From: Chloroflexota bacterium
GTDB lineage: Bacteria > Chloroflexota > Dehalococcoidia > Lucifugimonadales > Lucifugimonadaceae
Assembly (NCBI GenBank): GCA_018649665.1
Contig: JABIHL010000082.1
Location: 1-44,392, forward strand
Direction of reading: 5' to 3'
DNA: 44,392 bases
Under the pieces are notes generated by a model that saw only the letters and a list, made by a program, of their open reading frames with translations, was not told the origin of the DNA and searched no databases. A program made the translations under genes and the position numbers. The first letter of the stretch is position 1. Each line of letters begins with the position of its first letter. Positions 26,372 through 34,524 of this stretch are shown piece by piece.

Positions 26372-29164
26372 ATGGCACAATTCGAAACATCTTCGTTCGT
26401 AGCTTCAGCCACATTTGTCGGAGCTGTGATCGCGCTCATTATGACAGCGTTCATGTGGAACCGTCGGCAAGCACCAGGTGCGGCTTCAGTGGCATGGCTA
26501 ATGATCGCCGCCGCCATATGGTCCGGCGGCTATGCTATCGAGGTGCTGCTCGACGATATCGACGACAAACTGCTTCTGATTCCTCTACAGTACGTTGGAA
26601 TTACCACCGTTCCAATTTTCTGGTTTATCACGGCAGCACATCTCACAGGCCGAATACGTACCGTATCGATTCGTCTTATTCTGAGCCTGCTCGTTATCCC
26701 TGCGACAACGGTAATTCTCACCGCCACGAACAGCTCGCACCATCTCATGTGGAACGATGCTCAGGTGGTCGGCGATACGGGCAGCGTGTCGGTGATATTC
26801 GATCGTGGTGTGTGGTTCTGGGTTTCCTGGGTTTACTCGTATGTAGCGTTCTTCGGCGGGTTCGGATTCCTCTTGTACCGCACGTTTACCGAATCTTCTA
26901 TGTTCCGAAATCAGATGATTGCGACCATCGCCGCAGGAATCATTCCGCTTGCCGCAAACCTTCTTTTCCTAACCGATCTAAACCCACTAGGCGATTTCGA
27001 CCCCACACCAATGTCGTTCGCAGCGTCAGGCGTAATCGTCGCTTATGGCTATGTCCGACTGAAGCTGTTCGATATGGTTCCAGTGGCTTTAGATATTCTG
27101 GTCGAGCGAATTCCAGACGCGATGTTCGTGCTCGAACCTGCGGGTCATATCATCGATGCCAACCCTGCGGCCGAACGGCTCGTATTTCCGTTTGAAGGCC
27201 ATTTAGTAGGCAAGCATCTCTGCGACGTACTTCCGGGAGATCTAACAGAACATGAGCTGTGCTCAGGTAAAGCATCCGACGTTGTGCAAGATGTTGTATT
27301 CGACAGCCCGATTGGCGCTGCCTCATCAACTTACGCACCGAGCGTAACCGAGCTTTCCGACGCTACGAGCGAAAGCGGTTCTAACGGCAGGCTTGTGATT
27401 CTTCGAGATGTAACTGAACAAAGAGCTGCATCGAAATCACTGATGCGGCTCGCCAGAATTACAACTCTGAATACGATCACAACAGCCGTAGTCAAAATGC
27501 ACGATGTCGAGTCGATCATGGCGACAGCTACTTCGCAATTGGGCGATTTACTGCCAGCTGATCACGTAGTTGGATTAATTCTCGAACCAAACAGCGGCGA
27601 CTTCACTGTAGTAACCACTTCAGGCGAACACTCAACCGATCCGATTCCCGTTGGATCGAAAACATTTGATTCTCAGATACTCGCCCCGGGCTCCGATGAC
27701 GGTGTTCACAACCTCTCAGAGACTGGTGGGCATCTCGACGATTTCACCTACCGGTTCGCCGCAGCAGGGCTAAAATCCGTCGTCGGACATACTCTTGCTG
27801 CAAATGGCGAAACTTACGGAGCCATAATCGTGGCACGTAGCAAACCGTCATCTCTCGGCTCAGCTGAAGTCGAGCTCATAACGGCTGTTGGAGCAGCAGT
27901 TGCACAGGCGATTTATGGAGCACGCTTAGTCGACGACCTACGAGTGATGAACGTCGAACTTGTCGAAACTCAACAACGAGCAATGCGGCAAGATAGGTTG
28001 AGAGTGCTCGGGCAGATGGCGAGCGGAATTACGCACGACATCAATAACGCGTTGTCGCCAGTCGTTGGATTCTCAGACATGTTGTTGCAAAACACTAGCA
28101 ATCTCGACGACCACTCGCGAAAGCTACTGCAGTTAATAAGACTTGCCGCTCTCGACATATCAAGGATCGTCGAACGAATGCGTCAACTCTATCGTGATCG
28201 TGAAGCCGACGGCATCGCTTTCGAGCCGGTCGACATCAAACAAATGGTTCGTGAAACCATCGAACTCACCCGGCCAAAATGGCGCGATGAATCGCCAAAT
28301 GGAGCTGAAATACGCATCTCAACCGATTTTGCCCGAGTGTTGCCTCAAGTACCCGGTAGTGACACCGAAATTCGTGAAGCCCTAACGAACCTCGTTCTAA
28401 ACGCTGTCGATGCCATGCCCAATGGCGGAAGAATCATTATCACCGGGTATACCGAACCCGAGCCAAGTGCTGGCGGCGGAACGGTAGATCCAGAAACGGT
28501 CGTGATTGATATCTCTGACGAAGGTTCGGGAATGAGTTCGGAAACTGCCCAGCGAGCACTTGAGCCGTTTTTCACTACTAAAGGGGACGGTGGCACCGGT
28601 CTGGGACTTCCAATGGTCCAGCAGGTTATGCAGCATCATTCCGGCTCTATATCGATTCTGCCGCGAAAAGAAAAAGGAACTATCGTCCGGTTGGTCTTCC
28701 CTGTAGCGACCTCGACCACGGTTAGCAAACCCCGAATTTCAGAAGAACGAACCGACAACTACAAACTCAAAATTTTAGTGGTCGACGATGAGCCCATGCT
28801 GCGAATGGTTGTTGAAGAAATGCTGAAATCTGAAGGGCACACAGTGGAAGTTGCTCCGGGCGGCCCTGAAGCATCGGCTGTCATCAAGGAAAGATACAAA
28901 TCGGGTAAACCGTTCGACGTCGTTGTTTCCGACATTGAAATGCCAGTACTTAACGGCAGGATGCTCGCAGAGTTCATCGAAACCGAATCTCCCGACACCG
29001 AGGTAATCCTCATGACTGGTTGGGCCGATAGTCAGATCGATATAGATACGATCTCAACACGCGTTGTTGGCGTGCTGAGCAAACCTCCAAGGCTCGCCGA
29101 TATCACCGCGCTCATGGCAGTAGTTGCCAGAAATATAGCGCCGGTACATCCAAACGATTCTTAG
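26372..29164 (+). CDS. Hybrid sensor histidine kinase / response regulator
   Basis: 930 residues. The first 230 form seven membrane helices of the histidine-kinase 7TM sensor type (GAVIALIMTAFMW, FWFITAAHL, LLVIPATTVIL and others). A PAS domain follows (about 240-350, RIPDAMFVLEPAGHIIDANPA), then a GAF domain (about 370-525, MATATSQLGDLLPADHVVG). HisKA has the phospho-acceptor in SGITHDINNALS (His555). The ATPase has NLVLNAVDAMPNGG, DEGSGMS and GGTGLGLPMVQ. The C-terminal receiver has KILVVDDEP and the phosphorylated Asp854 in VVSDIEMP, then MTGW and LSKPP. It would sense a membrane or small-molecule signal and relay phosphate to its own receiver. No DNA-binding output is attached. A CheX phosphatase gene follows and may reset it. 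Confidence 0.94.
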   Translation: MAQFETSSFVASATFVGAVIALIMTAFMWNRRQAPGAASVAWLMIAAAIWSGGYAIEVLLDDIDDKLLLIPLQYVGITTVPIFWFITAAHLTGRIRTVSIRLILSLLVIPATTVILTATNSSHHLMWNDAQVVGDTGSVSVIFDRGVWFWVSWVYSYVAFFGGFGFLLYRTFTESSMFRNQMIATIAAGIIPLAANLLFLTDLNPLGDFDPTPMSFAASGVIVAYGYVRLKLFDMVPVALDILVERIPDAMFVLEPAGHIIDANPAAERLVFPFEGHLVGKHLCDVLPGDLTEHELCSGKASDVVQDVVFDSPIGAASSTYAPSVTELSDATSESGSNGRLVILRDVTEQRAASKSLMRLARITTLNTITTAVVKMHDVESIMATATSQLGDLLPADHVVGLILEPNSGDFTVVTTSGEHSTDPIPVGSKTFDSQILAPGSDDGVHNLSETGGHLDDFTYRFAAAGLKSVVGHTLAANGETYGAIIVARSKPSSLGSAEVELITAVGAAVAQAIYGARLVDDLRVMNVELVETQQRAMRQDRLRVLGQMASGITHDINNALSPVVGFSDMLLQNTSNLDDHSRKLLQLIRLAALDISRIVERMRQLYRDREADGIAFEPVDIKQMVRETIELTRPKWRDESPNGAEIRISTDFARVLPQVPGSDTEIREALTNLVLNAVDAMPNGGRIIITGYTEPEPSAGGGTVDPETVVIDISDEGSGMSSETAQRALEPFFTTKGDGGTGLGLPMVQQVMQHHSGSISILPRKEKGTIVRLVFPVATSTTVSKPRISEERTDNYKLKILVVDDEPMLRMVVEEMLKSEGHTVEVAPGGPEASAVIKERYKSGKPFDVVVSDIEMPVLNGRMLAEFIETESPDTEVILMTGWADSQIDIDTISTRVVGVLSKPPRLADITALMAVVARNIAPVHPNDS

Positions 29165-29409
29165 GTACGACGTGCAGTCGTTCGATAATTCTGCATCTTT
29201 TAAAATCACATAACCAATCGCACCGAACCCCGGCGCGCCGTACCCCATTGTGCCTACTAGGTACTTTTACTGATGTTTGGGAATCAGAGTTGTCGTAGAT
29301 TGAATGTTATTGAACGGAGTAGCTGCGATTCACTCACATCACTTCGTAACTCGTTCGTCCCAAGTGGGGCTGACAAATCTAATCTCTAACAAGGTGAAGG
29401 TTCTGACTC

Positions 29410-29895
29410 ATGCGGCAAGAGTTTGTTAACCCGTTCCTCGGTCCCGCCCAAATGGTGTGGCAGAAGGAATTCGGTACTCCGCTAGAAATCGCTGGTGCAG
29501 AGGCTGTGTCATACCAATACACAACCGACGACATCACAGCGATTATCGGCGTAAGCGGAAAATTAGAAGGTAACGTTCTATACGGATTCAGCGACGAAGT
29601 TTCGTCGGAAGTCGTAAAACGGATGATTGGTGAGGACATGGATTCTCGCGACCCGATGGCACTATCTGCCCTCGGTGAAATTGCAAACGTGATTACCGGA
29701 AACGCAGCCACAGAGCTTGCGGCGAACGGTTTCACTTGCGACATCAGTCCTCCCGTCATCATCGAACCACGTGGCTCGACGCTGACTTCGACAGTTCCTA
29801 AGCAGATTCTCGTAACGTTCAAGAGTGATCTTGGAACTTTGACAGCCCGTATCGGTCTATCAGAGAACGCTCGGTATCAGGAAAAAGCCGCGTAG
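29410..29895 (+). CDS. CheX-type phosphatase
   Basis: 161 residues. CheX dephosphorylates CheY-like receivers in chemotaxis. The key ExxN motif is in SALGEIANVITGNAATEL (Glu90, Asn93), preceded by the swapped-sheet region and followed by the PPVIIEPRG strand and a TLTARIGLSE ending. No flagellar or other che gene is near; the only receiver in the neighbourhood is in the hybrid kinase 245 bp upstream, its most likely partner. An AAGG-containing sequence lies upstream of the ATG. A terminator follows at 29936. Confidence 0.85.
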   Translation: MRQEFVNPFLGPAQMVWQKEFGTPLEIAGAEAVSYQYTTDDITAIIGVSGKLEGNVLYGFSDEVSSEVVKRMIGEDMDSRDPMALSALGEIANVITGNAATELAANGFTCDISPPVIIEPRGSTLTSTVPKQILVTFKSDLGTLTARIGLSENARYQEKAA

Positions 29896-29935
29896 CAATC
29901 GTTGCCTGCGGAGCCTAACTCCAATCGAATAATTT

Positions 29936-29969
29936 CAAAACGAGCTCGCAATTTTGCGGGCTCGCTTTG
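29936..29969 (+). terminator. Intrinsic terminator after the CheX gene
   Basis: Left arm 29936-29949 (CAAAACGAGCTCGC) pairs with 29956-29969 (GCGGGCTCGCTTTG) over 14 positions with one mismatch and one G-T pair; the loop is AATTTT. The stem is followed by TTTAATTCTT. Confidence 0.8.
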
Positions 29970-30142
29970 TTTAATTCTTGTTTCAATTGCCTATGCGAAC
30001 CCTCGCTAGCGGCGTATTTCGTAGACACTGACCATCACCCTCGGTACGATGATTTGCGGTCTAGAAAAATAAGGACCGCCCGCACAAGCCATTTCAAGCA
30101 ACACATGCGGGGTCGCTAGCAATCAGAACCGAGTAATCGTTC

Positions 30143-31321
30143 GTGAATATCCACGAGTATCAAGCGAAAGCAATCCTCGATAAATTCGGAGTTCCCACTC
30201 CGAACGCAGAGGTGGCATCGACGGCCGCAGAAGCGAAAGAAATCGCTTCTAGAATCGGCGGGCGTGTAGTGGTAAAAGCCCAAGTACACGCAGGCGGTCG
30301 AGGCAAAGTCGGTGGCGTCAAGCTCGTCGACTCACCAGAAGAGGCCGAACAAGTAGCAGCATCGCTACTCGGCACTAGGCTAGTTACGAACCAGACTGGC
30401 GCTTCCGGTGTGCCGGTCGAAAAAGTGATGATCGCGGAAACTCTCGACATCAAAGACGAGCTATATATCTCGATCGTGATCGACGGCGATGTTGGTGCCC
30501 CACTGGTAATGGCAAGCACTGAAGGCGGAATGGATATCGAGGAAGTTGCGGAATCAACGCCCGAGAAAATCTTCCGGGTAGCCGGTGACCCACTAATCGG
30601 GCTCACCACCTACCACGCCCGTGACATCGCACTCGCACTCGGCGTTCCTGCGAAGTCCGTTCGAGCAACCACGAAGCTCATCACCGATCTCTACAACGTG
30701 TTCGTCGAAAACGACTGCTCACTAGTCGAGATTAACCCGCTTGTAATCACCGAAGACGATCAAGTCTTCGCACTCGATGCCAAGATCAATATCGAAGACG
30801 ACGCACTCTTCCGCCACCCCGACCTTGCGGCACTGCGTGATCCAAATCAGCAGGACCCGCTCGAACAACGCGCCGACAAAGCCGAACTCGCTTACGTGAA
30901 GCTTGAAGGCGGACGAGTCGGTTGCATGGTTAACGGAGCAGGTCTCGCTATGGCGACGATGGATATCACCAAGGCAGCCGGAGCCGACCCTGCCAACTTC
31001 CTCGACATCGGGGGATCTGCCGATCAGGACCGAATCGAAGAAGCGTTCAAGATCATCATTGCTGATGACGATGTCGAAATGATCCTCGTGAACCTATTTG
31101 CAGGTATCGCTCGTTCCGACATTGTCGCTCAGGGAATTGTTGCAGCAGCCAAAGAAACCAACGCATCAGTACCGATGGTGGTTGCAATGCGAGGTACGAA
31201 CGCTGAAGAGGGAATAAAAATCCTCGCCGACTCAGGGCTCAACATCACCGGAGCACCCGATCTCGCAGGAGCCGCTGAAGTGTTAAAAGTGAAATTACTA
31301 GAACTTGGAGAATCCAACTAA
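30143..31321 (+). CDS. sucC: Succinyl-CoA ligase, beta subunit
   Basis: With sucD it converts succinyl-CoA, ADP (or GDP) and phosphate to succinate, CoA and ATP in the TCA cycle. 392 residues from GTG 30143 ([21 protein letters not shown], the family start). The ATP-grasp domain has [25 protein letters not shown] and [13 protein letters not shown]. The CoA-ligase half has [15 protein letters not shown] and FLDIGGSAD. Its TAA overlaps the sucD ATG (TAATG). Confidence 0.97.
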   Translation: MNIHEYQAKAILDKFGVPTPNAEVASTAAEAKEIASRIGGRVVVKAQVHAGGRGKVGGVKLVDSPEEAEQVAASLLGTRLVTNQTGASGVPVEKVMIAETLDIKDELYISIVIDGDVGAPLVMASTEGGMDIEEVAESTPEKIFRVAGDPLIGLTTYHARDIALALGVPAKSVRATTKLITDLYNVFVENDCSLVEINPLVITEDDQVFALDAKINIEDDALFRHPDLAALRDPNQQDPLEQRADKAELAYVKLEGGRVGCMVNGAGLAMATMDITKAAGADPANFLDIGGSADQDRIEEAFKIIIADDDVEMILVNLFAGIARSDIVAQGIVAAAKETNASVPMVVAMRGTNAEEGIKILADSGLNITGAPDLAGAAEVLKVKLLELGESN

Positions 31322-32193
31322 TGGCTATTCTTGTTGGAGAGAACACACGACTCCTCGTTCAAGGACTTGGTCGCGACGGTAGCTTCCAAGCAAACCGAAC
31401 ACGTGAATACGGCACAAACATGGTCGCCGCAGTTCACCCAGGTCGAGACGGACAGAAATTTGAAGACGAAGTTCCATACTTCTCAACAGTTGCAAAAGCG
31501 GTTGAAGAGACCGGTGCCAACACCGGGGTGATCTTCGTTCCCGCGCCGTTCGCAATGGACGCAATCATCGAACAGGTCGACGCAGGGCTCGAACTCGTTG
31601 TCTGCATCACCGAAGGCGTTCCTGTGCTCGACATGGTCAAGGTCATGGCGTACATCAAGGACAAGCCGACTCGACTCATCGGGTCAAACTGCCCCGGCGT
31701 GCTAAGCCCGGCATCGAAAGCCAAAGTCGGAATCGTTCCGGGTAACATCGTTCAGCCAGGAAACGTCGGCGTTGTGTCTCGATCAGGCACACTCACTTAC
31801 GAAGCAATCGCTCAGCTTGTGCAGCACGGCATGGGTCAATCGACCTGTGTTGGCATTGGTGGCGACCCGATCCACGGCACAACATTCACTGACGTTCTCG
31901 AGCTATTCCAAGCCGACGACGAAACTGAAGCAATCGTGCTTATCGGTGAAATTGGCGGAATCCGAGAACAACTCGCTGCCGACTACATCAAGGAACACGT
32001 AACCAAGCCCGTTGTTGCTGCAATCGCAGGTAGTTCTGCTCCTGCTGGCAAGCGCATGGGGCACGCCGGAGCGATCATCACCGGCAAGGCTGCGCTCGCT
32101 TCCGAGAAGAACAAAGCACTTGAAGCCGCTGGGGTTCACGTTGTCGAATCGCCAGCACTGATCGGTGCCAAGATGAAGGAAGTGCTCGGCTAA
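31321..32193 (+). CDS. sucD: Succinyl-CoA ligase, alpha subunit
   Basis: 290 residues, normal length. The CoA-binding Rossmann domain has [27 protein letters not shown] and [10 protein letters not shown], and then [10 protein letters not shown]. The catalytic phospho-histidine is in [12 protein letters not shown], and [12 protein letters not shown] and IGEIGGIRE match the family. It forms the complex with the product of sucC, with which it overlaps by one base. The next gene, an alpha/beta hydrolase, starts 19 bases later, so the transcript may continue. Confidence 0.97.
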   Translation: MAILVGENTRLLVQGLGRDGSFQANRTREYGTNMVAAVHPGRDGQKFEDEVPYFSTVAKAVEETGANTGVIFVPAPFAMDAIIEQVDAGLELVVCITEGVPVLDMVKVMAYIKDKPTRLIGSNCPGVLSPASKAKVGIVPGNIVQPGNVGVVSRSGTLTYEAIAQLVQHGMGQSTCVGIGGDPIHGTTFTDVLELFQADDETEAIVLIGEIGGIREQLAADYIKEHVTKPVVAAIAGSSAPAGKRMGHAGAIITGKAALASEKNKALEAAGVHVVESPALIGAKMKEVLG

Positions 32194-32212
32194 GCCGGGC
32201 CATCCCTTCCCC

Positions 32213-33040
32213 ATGTCGTTTACAGAACGCTACGTTCATACCGGAAAAATCGCACTGAACGTGGCGGAATGGGACGCGTCATCTCCAGAAGCGCCAGTGC
32301 TTGTTTTAGTTCACGGATACGGATCGAACTGGAATACATGGGGACGTGTGGTCGATAAGTTGGCGGCAGAGTTCAGGCTTTTCGCTGTCGATCTACGAGG
32401 CATGGGTCGTAGCGGACGCTACGGCGAGGGTTCAAGTCGTCAGACTTGGGCCGACGACATGGTCGATCTGATCCCGCGACTCAGCGACGGACCGGTTTAC
32501 TTGGTCGGTCATTCACTTGGCGGTTGGGTCACAGCTGCTGTCGCAGCTCAACATTCCGGCCTAGTTTCGAAGGCAATATTGGTCGAACCATACTCAGGAG
32601 CCAACTCGGAAGTACGCAAACAAGCACGCCAGCGACCACACGAAGAGCGCGGTCGCCGAGCGCAACAGATTCGTGATGCTGCAACGCCAAACGATCTGAA
32701 TCAAGCGGTCGCAAAGCAATACGACGGCGCTTCCGAAGACAGCATCAGACGCATTTCTCAGATGTGGTTCCAGATGGATCCTGCGCTAGAAGAAGGACCT
32801 ATCAGTCGATCCGAAGATACTGAAACGTTCGACGATATGTTCTCTTCGATCAAGTGCCCCACTCTGATGATCGCCGGTGCTGCCGATAAAGGTGGAATCC
32901 TGTCTGAGAAAGAATCCGAACGAGTAATCGGACTCATCCCCGACTCTCGACTTCTCACCTGGCCAAAAGTCGGGCACTCACCACACATAGCCCGAAATCA
33001 CGACTTCATCCGAGCAACAAAACGCTTCTGGGCTGAATAA
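32213..33040 (+). CDS. Alpha/beta-fold hydrolase
   Basis: 275 residues, no signal peptide, cytoplasmic. It has the oxyanion-hole region LVLVHGYGSNWNTWG, the nucleophile elbow VGHSLGGW (Ser101) and, near the end, the acid in GAADKGG and the base in KVGHSPHIA. These give a complete Ser-Asp-His triad in the usual order. The cap region (residues about 130-195, Arg/Gln-rich) shows nothing diagnostic, so ester, lactone or C-C hydrolase cannot be chosen. It is 19 bases downstream of sucD. A paralogue lies at 33198 after a repeat. Confidence 0.85.
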   Translation: MSFTERYVHTGKIALNVAEWDASSPEAPVLVLVHGYGSNWNTWGRVVDKLAAEFRLFAVDLRGMGRSGRYGEGSSRQTWADDMVDLIPRLSDGPVYLVGHSLGGWVTAAVAAQHSGLVSKAILVEPYSGANSEVRKQARQRPHEERGRRAQQIRDAATPNDLNQAVAKQYDGASEDSIRRISQMWFQMDPALEEGPISRSEDTETFDDMFSSIKCPTLMIAGAADKGGILSEKESERVIGLIPDSRLLTWPKVGHSPHIARNHDFIRATKRFWAE

Positions 33041-33084
33041 CGCTCCGGTCAACGATACTCAGCAGCCAACTACATACGATTGTC

Positions 33085-33106
33085 ATCCTGAATTCATTTT
33101 CAGGAT
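33085..33106. repeat. Short palindromic repeat (TCATCCTGA type)
   Basis: ATCCTGAA (33085-33092) pairs with TTCAGGAT (33099-33106), with a 6-nt loop, in the 157-bp gap between the two hydrolase genes. The flank TGTCATCCTGA is shared with the repeat at 16442-16452. It could serve as terminator or transcript stabiliser. Confidence 0.55.
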
Positions 33107-33197
33107 CTATCGCCGGTCGGGCTCAACCAGTAGATTCACCAAATCACTCACTTCTGCTAATCTCCCCTCGTAAACATCCTCATTCCAGTCAAACCAT

Positions 33198-34016
33198 ATG
33201 GACACTTACCCAGAAAAGAAATTCGCCGCCAGCACCATCGAAGTGAACTACGCAGAAGGCCCCGACAATGGACCGCCGCTGGTGCTGATCCACGGTATCG
33301 GCGGACGTTGGGCGAACTGGTCGGCGGTGATCGACGATTTCGCCAAAAATTGGCACGTATACGCGGTCGATCTGCGCGGTCACGGCGACTCGGGGAGAAC
33401 TCCCAATAAATACCGATTCATCGACTACCCAATCGAGATAGTCGAGTTCCTCCGAAACGTCGTGGGAGAGCGAGCTTTCCTAGTCGGCCATTCGTTAGGC
33501 GCAGTCACGGCAGCGGGCGTCTCTGCGGTCACACCAGACCTCGTTGCAGCGGCTGTCCTAGAAGATCCGCCGTTGTATGTCGAGAAATCTTCTCGGTTTC
33601 AAACCATCTACGAAATTCGGATGAAGAACTTGAGCGTTGCTGATACTGCGATCGAACTCAGGAAAATAGATACTTCATCTTCGAACGAAACGATTGCGAA
33701 AAGGGCGATATCGGTCGCAAAAGTAGATCCAGAAGTCTGGGCATTCCCGGGTGACGGTCAGCTCGCAGAGTCGTGGGATCCCGATGCGGTACTTGAGGAA
33801 GTAACCCTTCCGGTGCTGCTCATGCAAGCGAGCCCTGACATGGGCGGGGTGCTCAGCGATGTCGAAGCCACCCGGGCGGATGATCTACTAACGAACGGTC
33901 GCTACGTGAAGTGGGATGATGTCGCCCACGGTATGCATGACGCCCAACCAAAACGATTCGTCCAACTTGTGAACGCCTTCTTCGTCCAAATCCTCAGGAA
34001 GCAAGCGAAGACCTAG
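33198..34016 (+). CDS. Alpha/beta-fold hydrolase (second copy)
   Basis: 272 residues. It parallels the previous hydrolase: LVLIHGIGGRWANWS, HVYAVDLRGHGDSG, nucleophile elbow LVGHSLGAV (Ser99), acid in QASPDMGG and base in DDVAHGMHD. The aligned order suggests a tandem duplication followed by strong divergence. The substrate is unknown. The stop TAG at 34014-34016 shares CTAG with the pgpA stop on the opposite strand, a 4-base interlock. Confidence 0.85.
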   Translation: MDTYPEKKFAASTIEVNYAEGPDNGPPLVLIHGIGGRWANWSAVIDDFAKNWHVYAVDLRGHGDSGRTPNKYRFIDYPIEIVEFLRNVVGERAFLVGHSLGAVTAAGVSAVTPDLVAAAVLEDPPLYVEKSSRFQTIYEIRMKNLSVADTAIELRKIDTSSSNETIAKRAISVAKVDPEVWAFPGDGQLAESWDPDAVLEEVTLPVLLMQASPDMGGVLSDVEATRADDLLTNGRYVKWDDVAHGMHDAQPKRFVQLVNAFFVQILRKQAKT

Positions 34017-34519
34017 GCGAAGAAGATCAACCGCACTGCGTTCAGTATGACGGCGCCGATCACGCCCGCTGCGATATCGTCGAACATGATGCCCCATCCG
34101 CCGGGCCAAGCTTCTATCTTGCGAACGCCCAGTGGCTTGAAGATATCCAAAGCCCTGAATACGAAGAATCCTGCGATCATCCACGGCCAAGTGACGGGCA
34201 AAAACAAAACCGTCACCCAAACACCAACCCACTCGTCGATAACGCCGCGTTTCGGATCGTGATCATCTTCATTGTCGATGTAGTCGGTCGCCCATACTCC
34301 GGCCGCTGTCACAACACCGATCAACGCGAAGAACCAAACAGAATCGCCATCGCCATCAAACACAGAAATGTCGAGTAGCCAGTACGCAATTAAAGCGGCA
34401 AACGTGCCCACAGTCGCGGGTGCGACGAACGGCCAATTACCGGAGCCAAAACCAGTTGCGATCGTTTCAGCGACGAACGAAACAACAGGGTTCTTTTGTG
34501 ATCGTGAAGAAGATTCCAA
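34013..34519 (-). CDS. pgpA: Phosphatidylglycerophosphatase A
   Basis: Removes the phosphate from phosphatidylglycerophosphate to make phosphatidylglycerol, in the cytoplasmic membrane. 168 residues from a TTG at 34517-34519. The PgpA blocks are GFGSGNWPFVAPATVGT, then DHDPKRGVIDEWVG with the metal-binding/catalytic acids, then FRALDIFKPLGVRKIE and GGWGIMFDDIAAGV. Four hydrophobic segments are visible. It begins five bases after the PEP carboxylase stop on the same strand, so the two are probably co-transcribed. Confidence 0.9.
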   Translation of the reverse strand: MESSSRSQKNPVVSFVAETIATGFGSGNWPFVAPATVGTFAALIAYWLLDISVFDGDGDSVWFFALIGVVTAAGVWATDYIDNEDDHDPKRGVIDEWVGVWVTVLFLPVTWPWMIAGFFVFRALDIFKPLGVRKIEAWPGGWGIMFDDIAAGVIGAVILNAVRLIFFA

Positions 34520-34524
34520 CGCTG

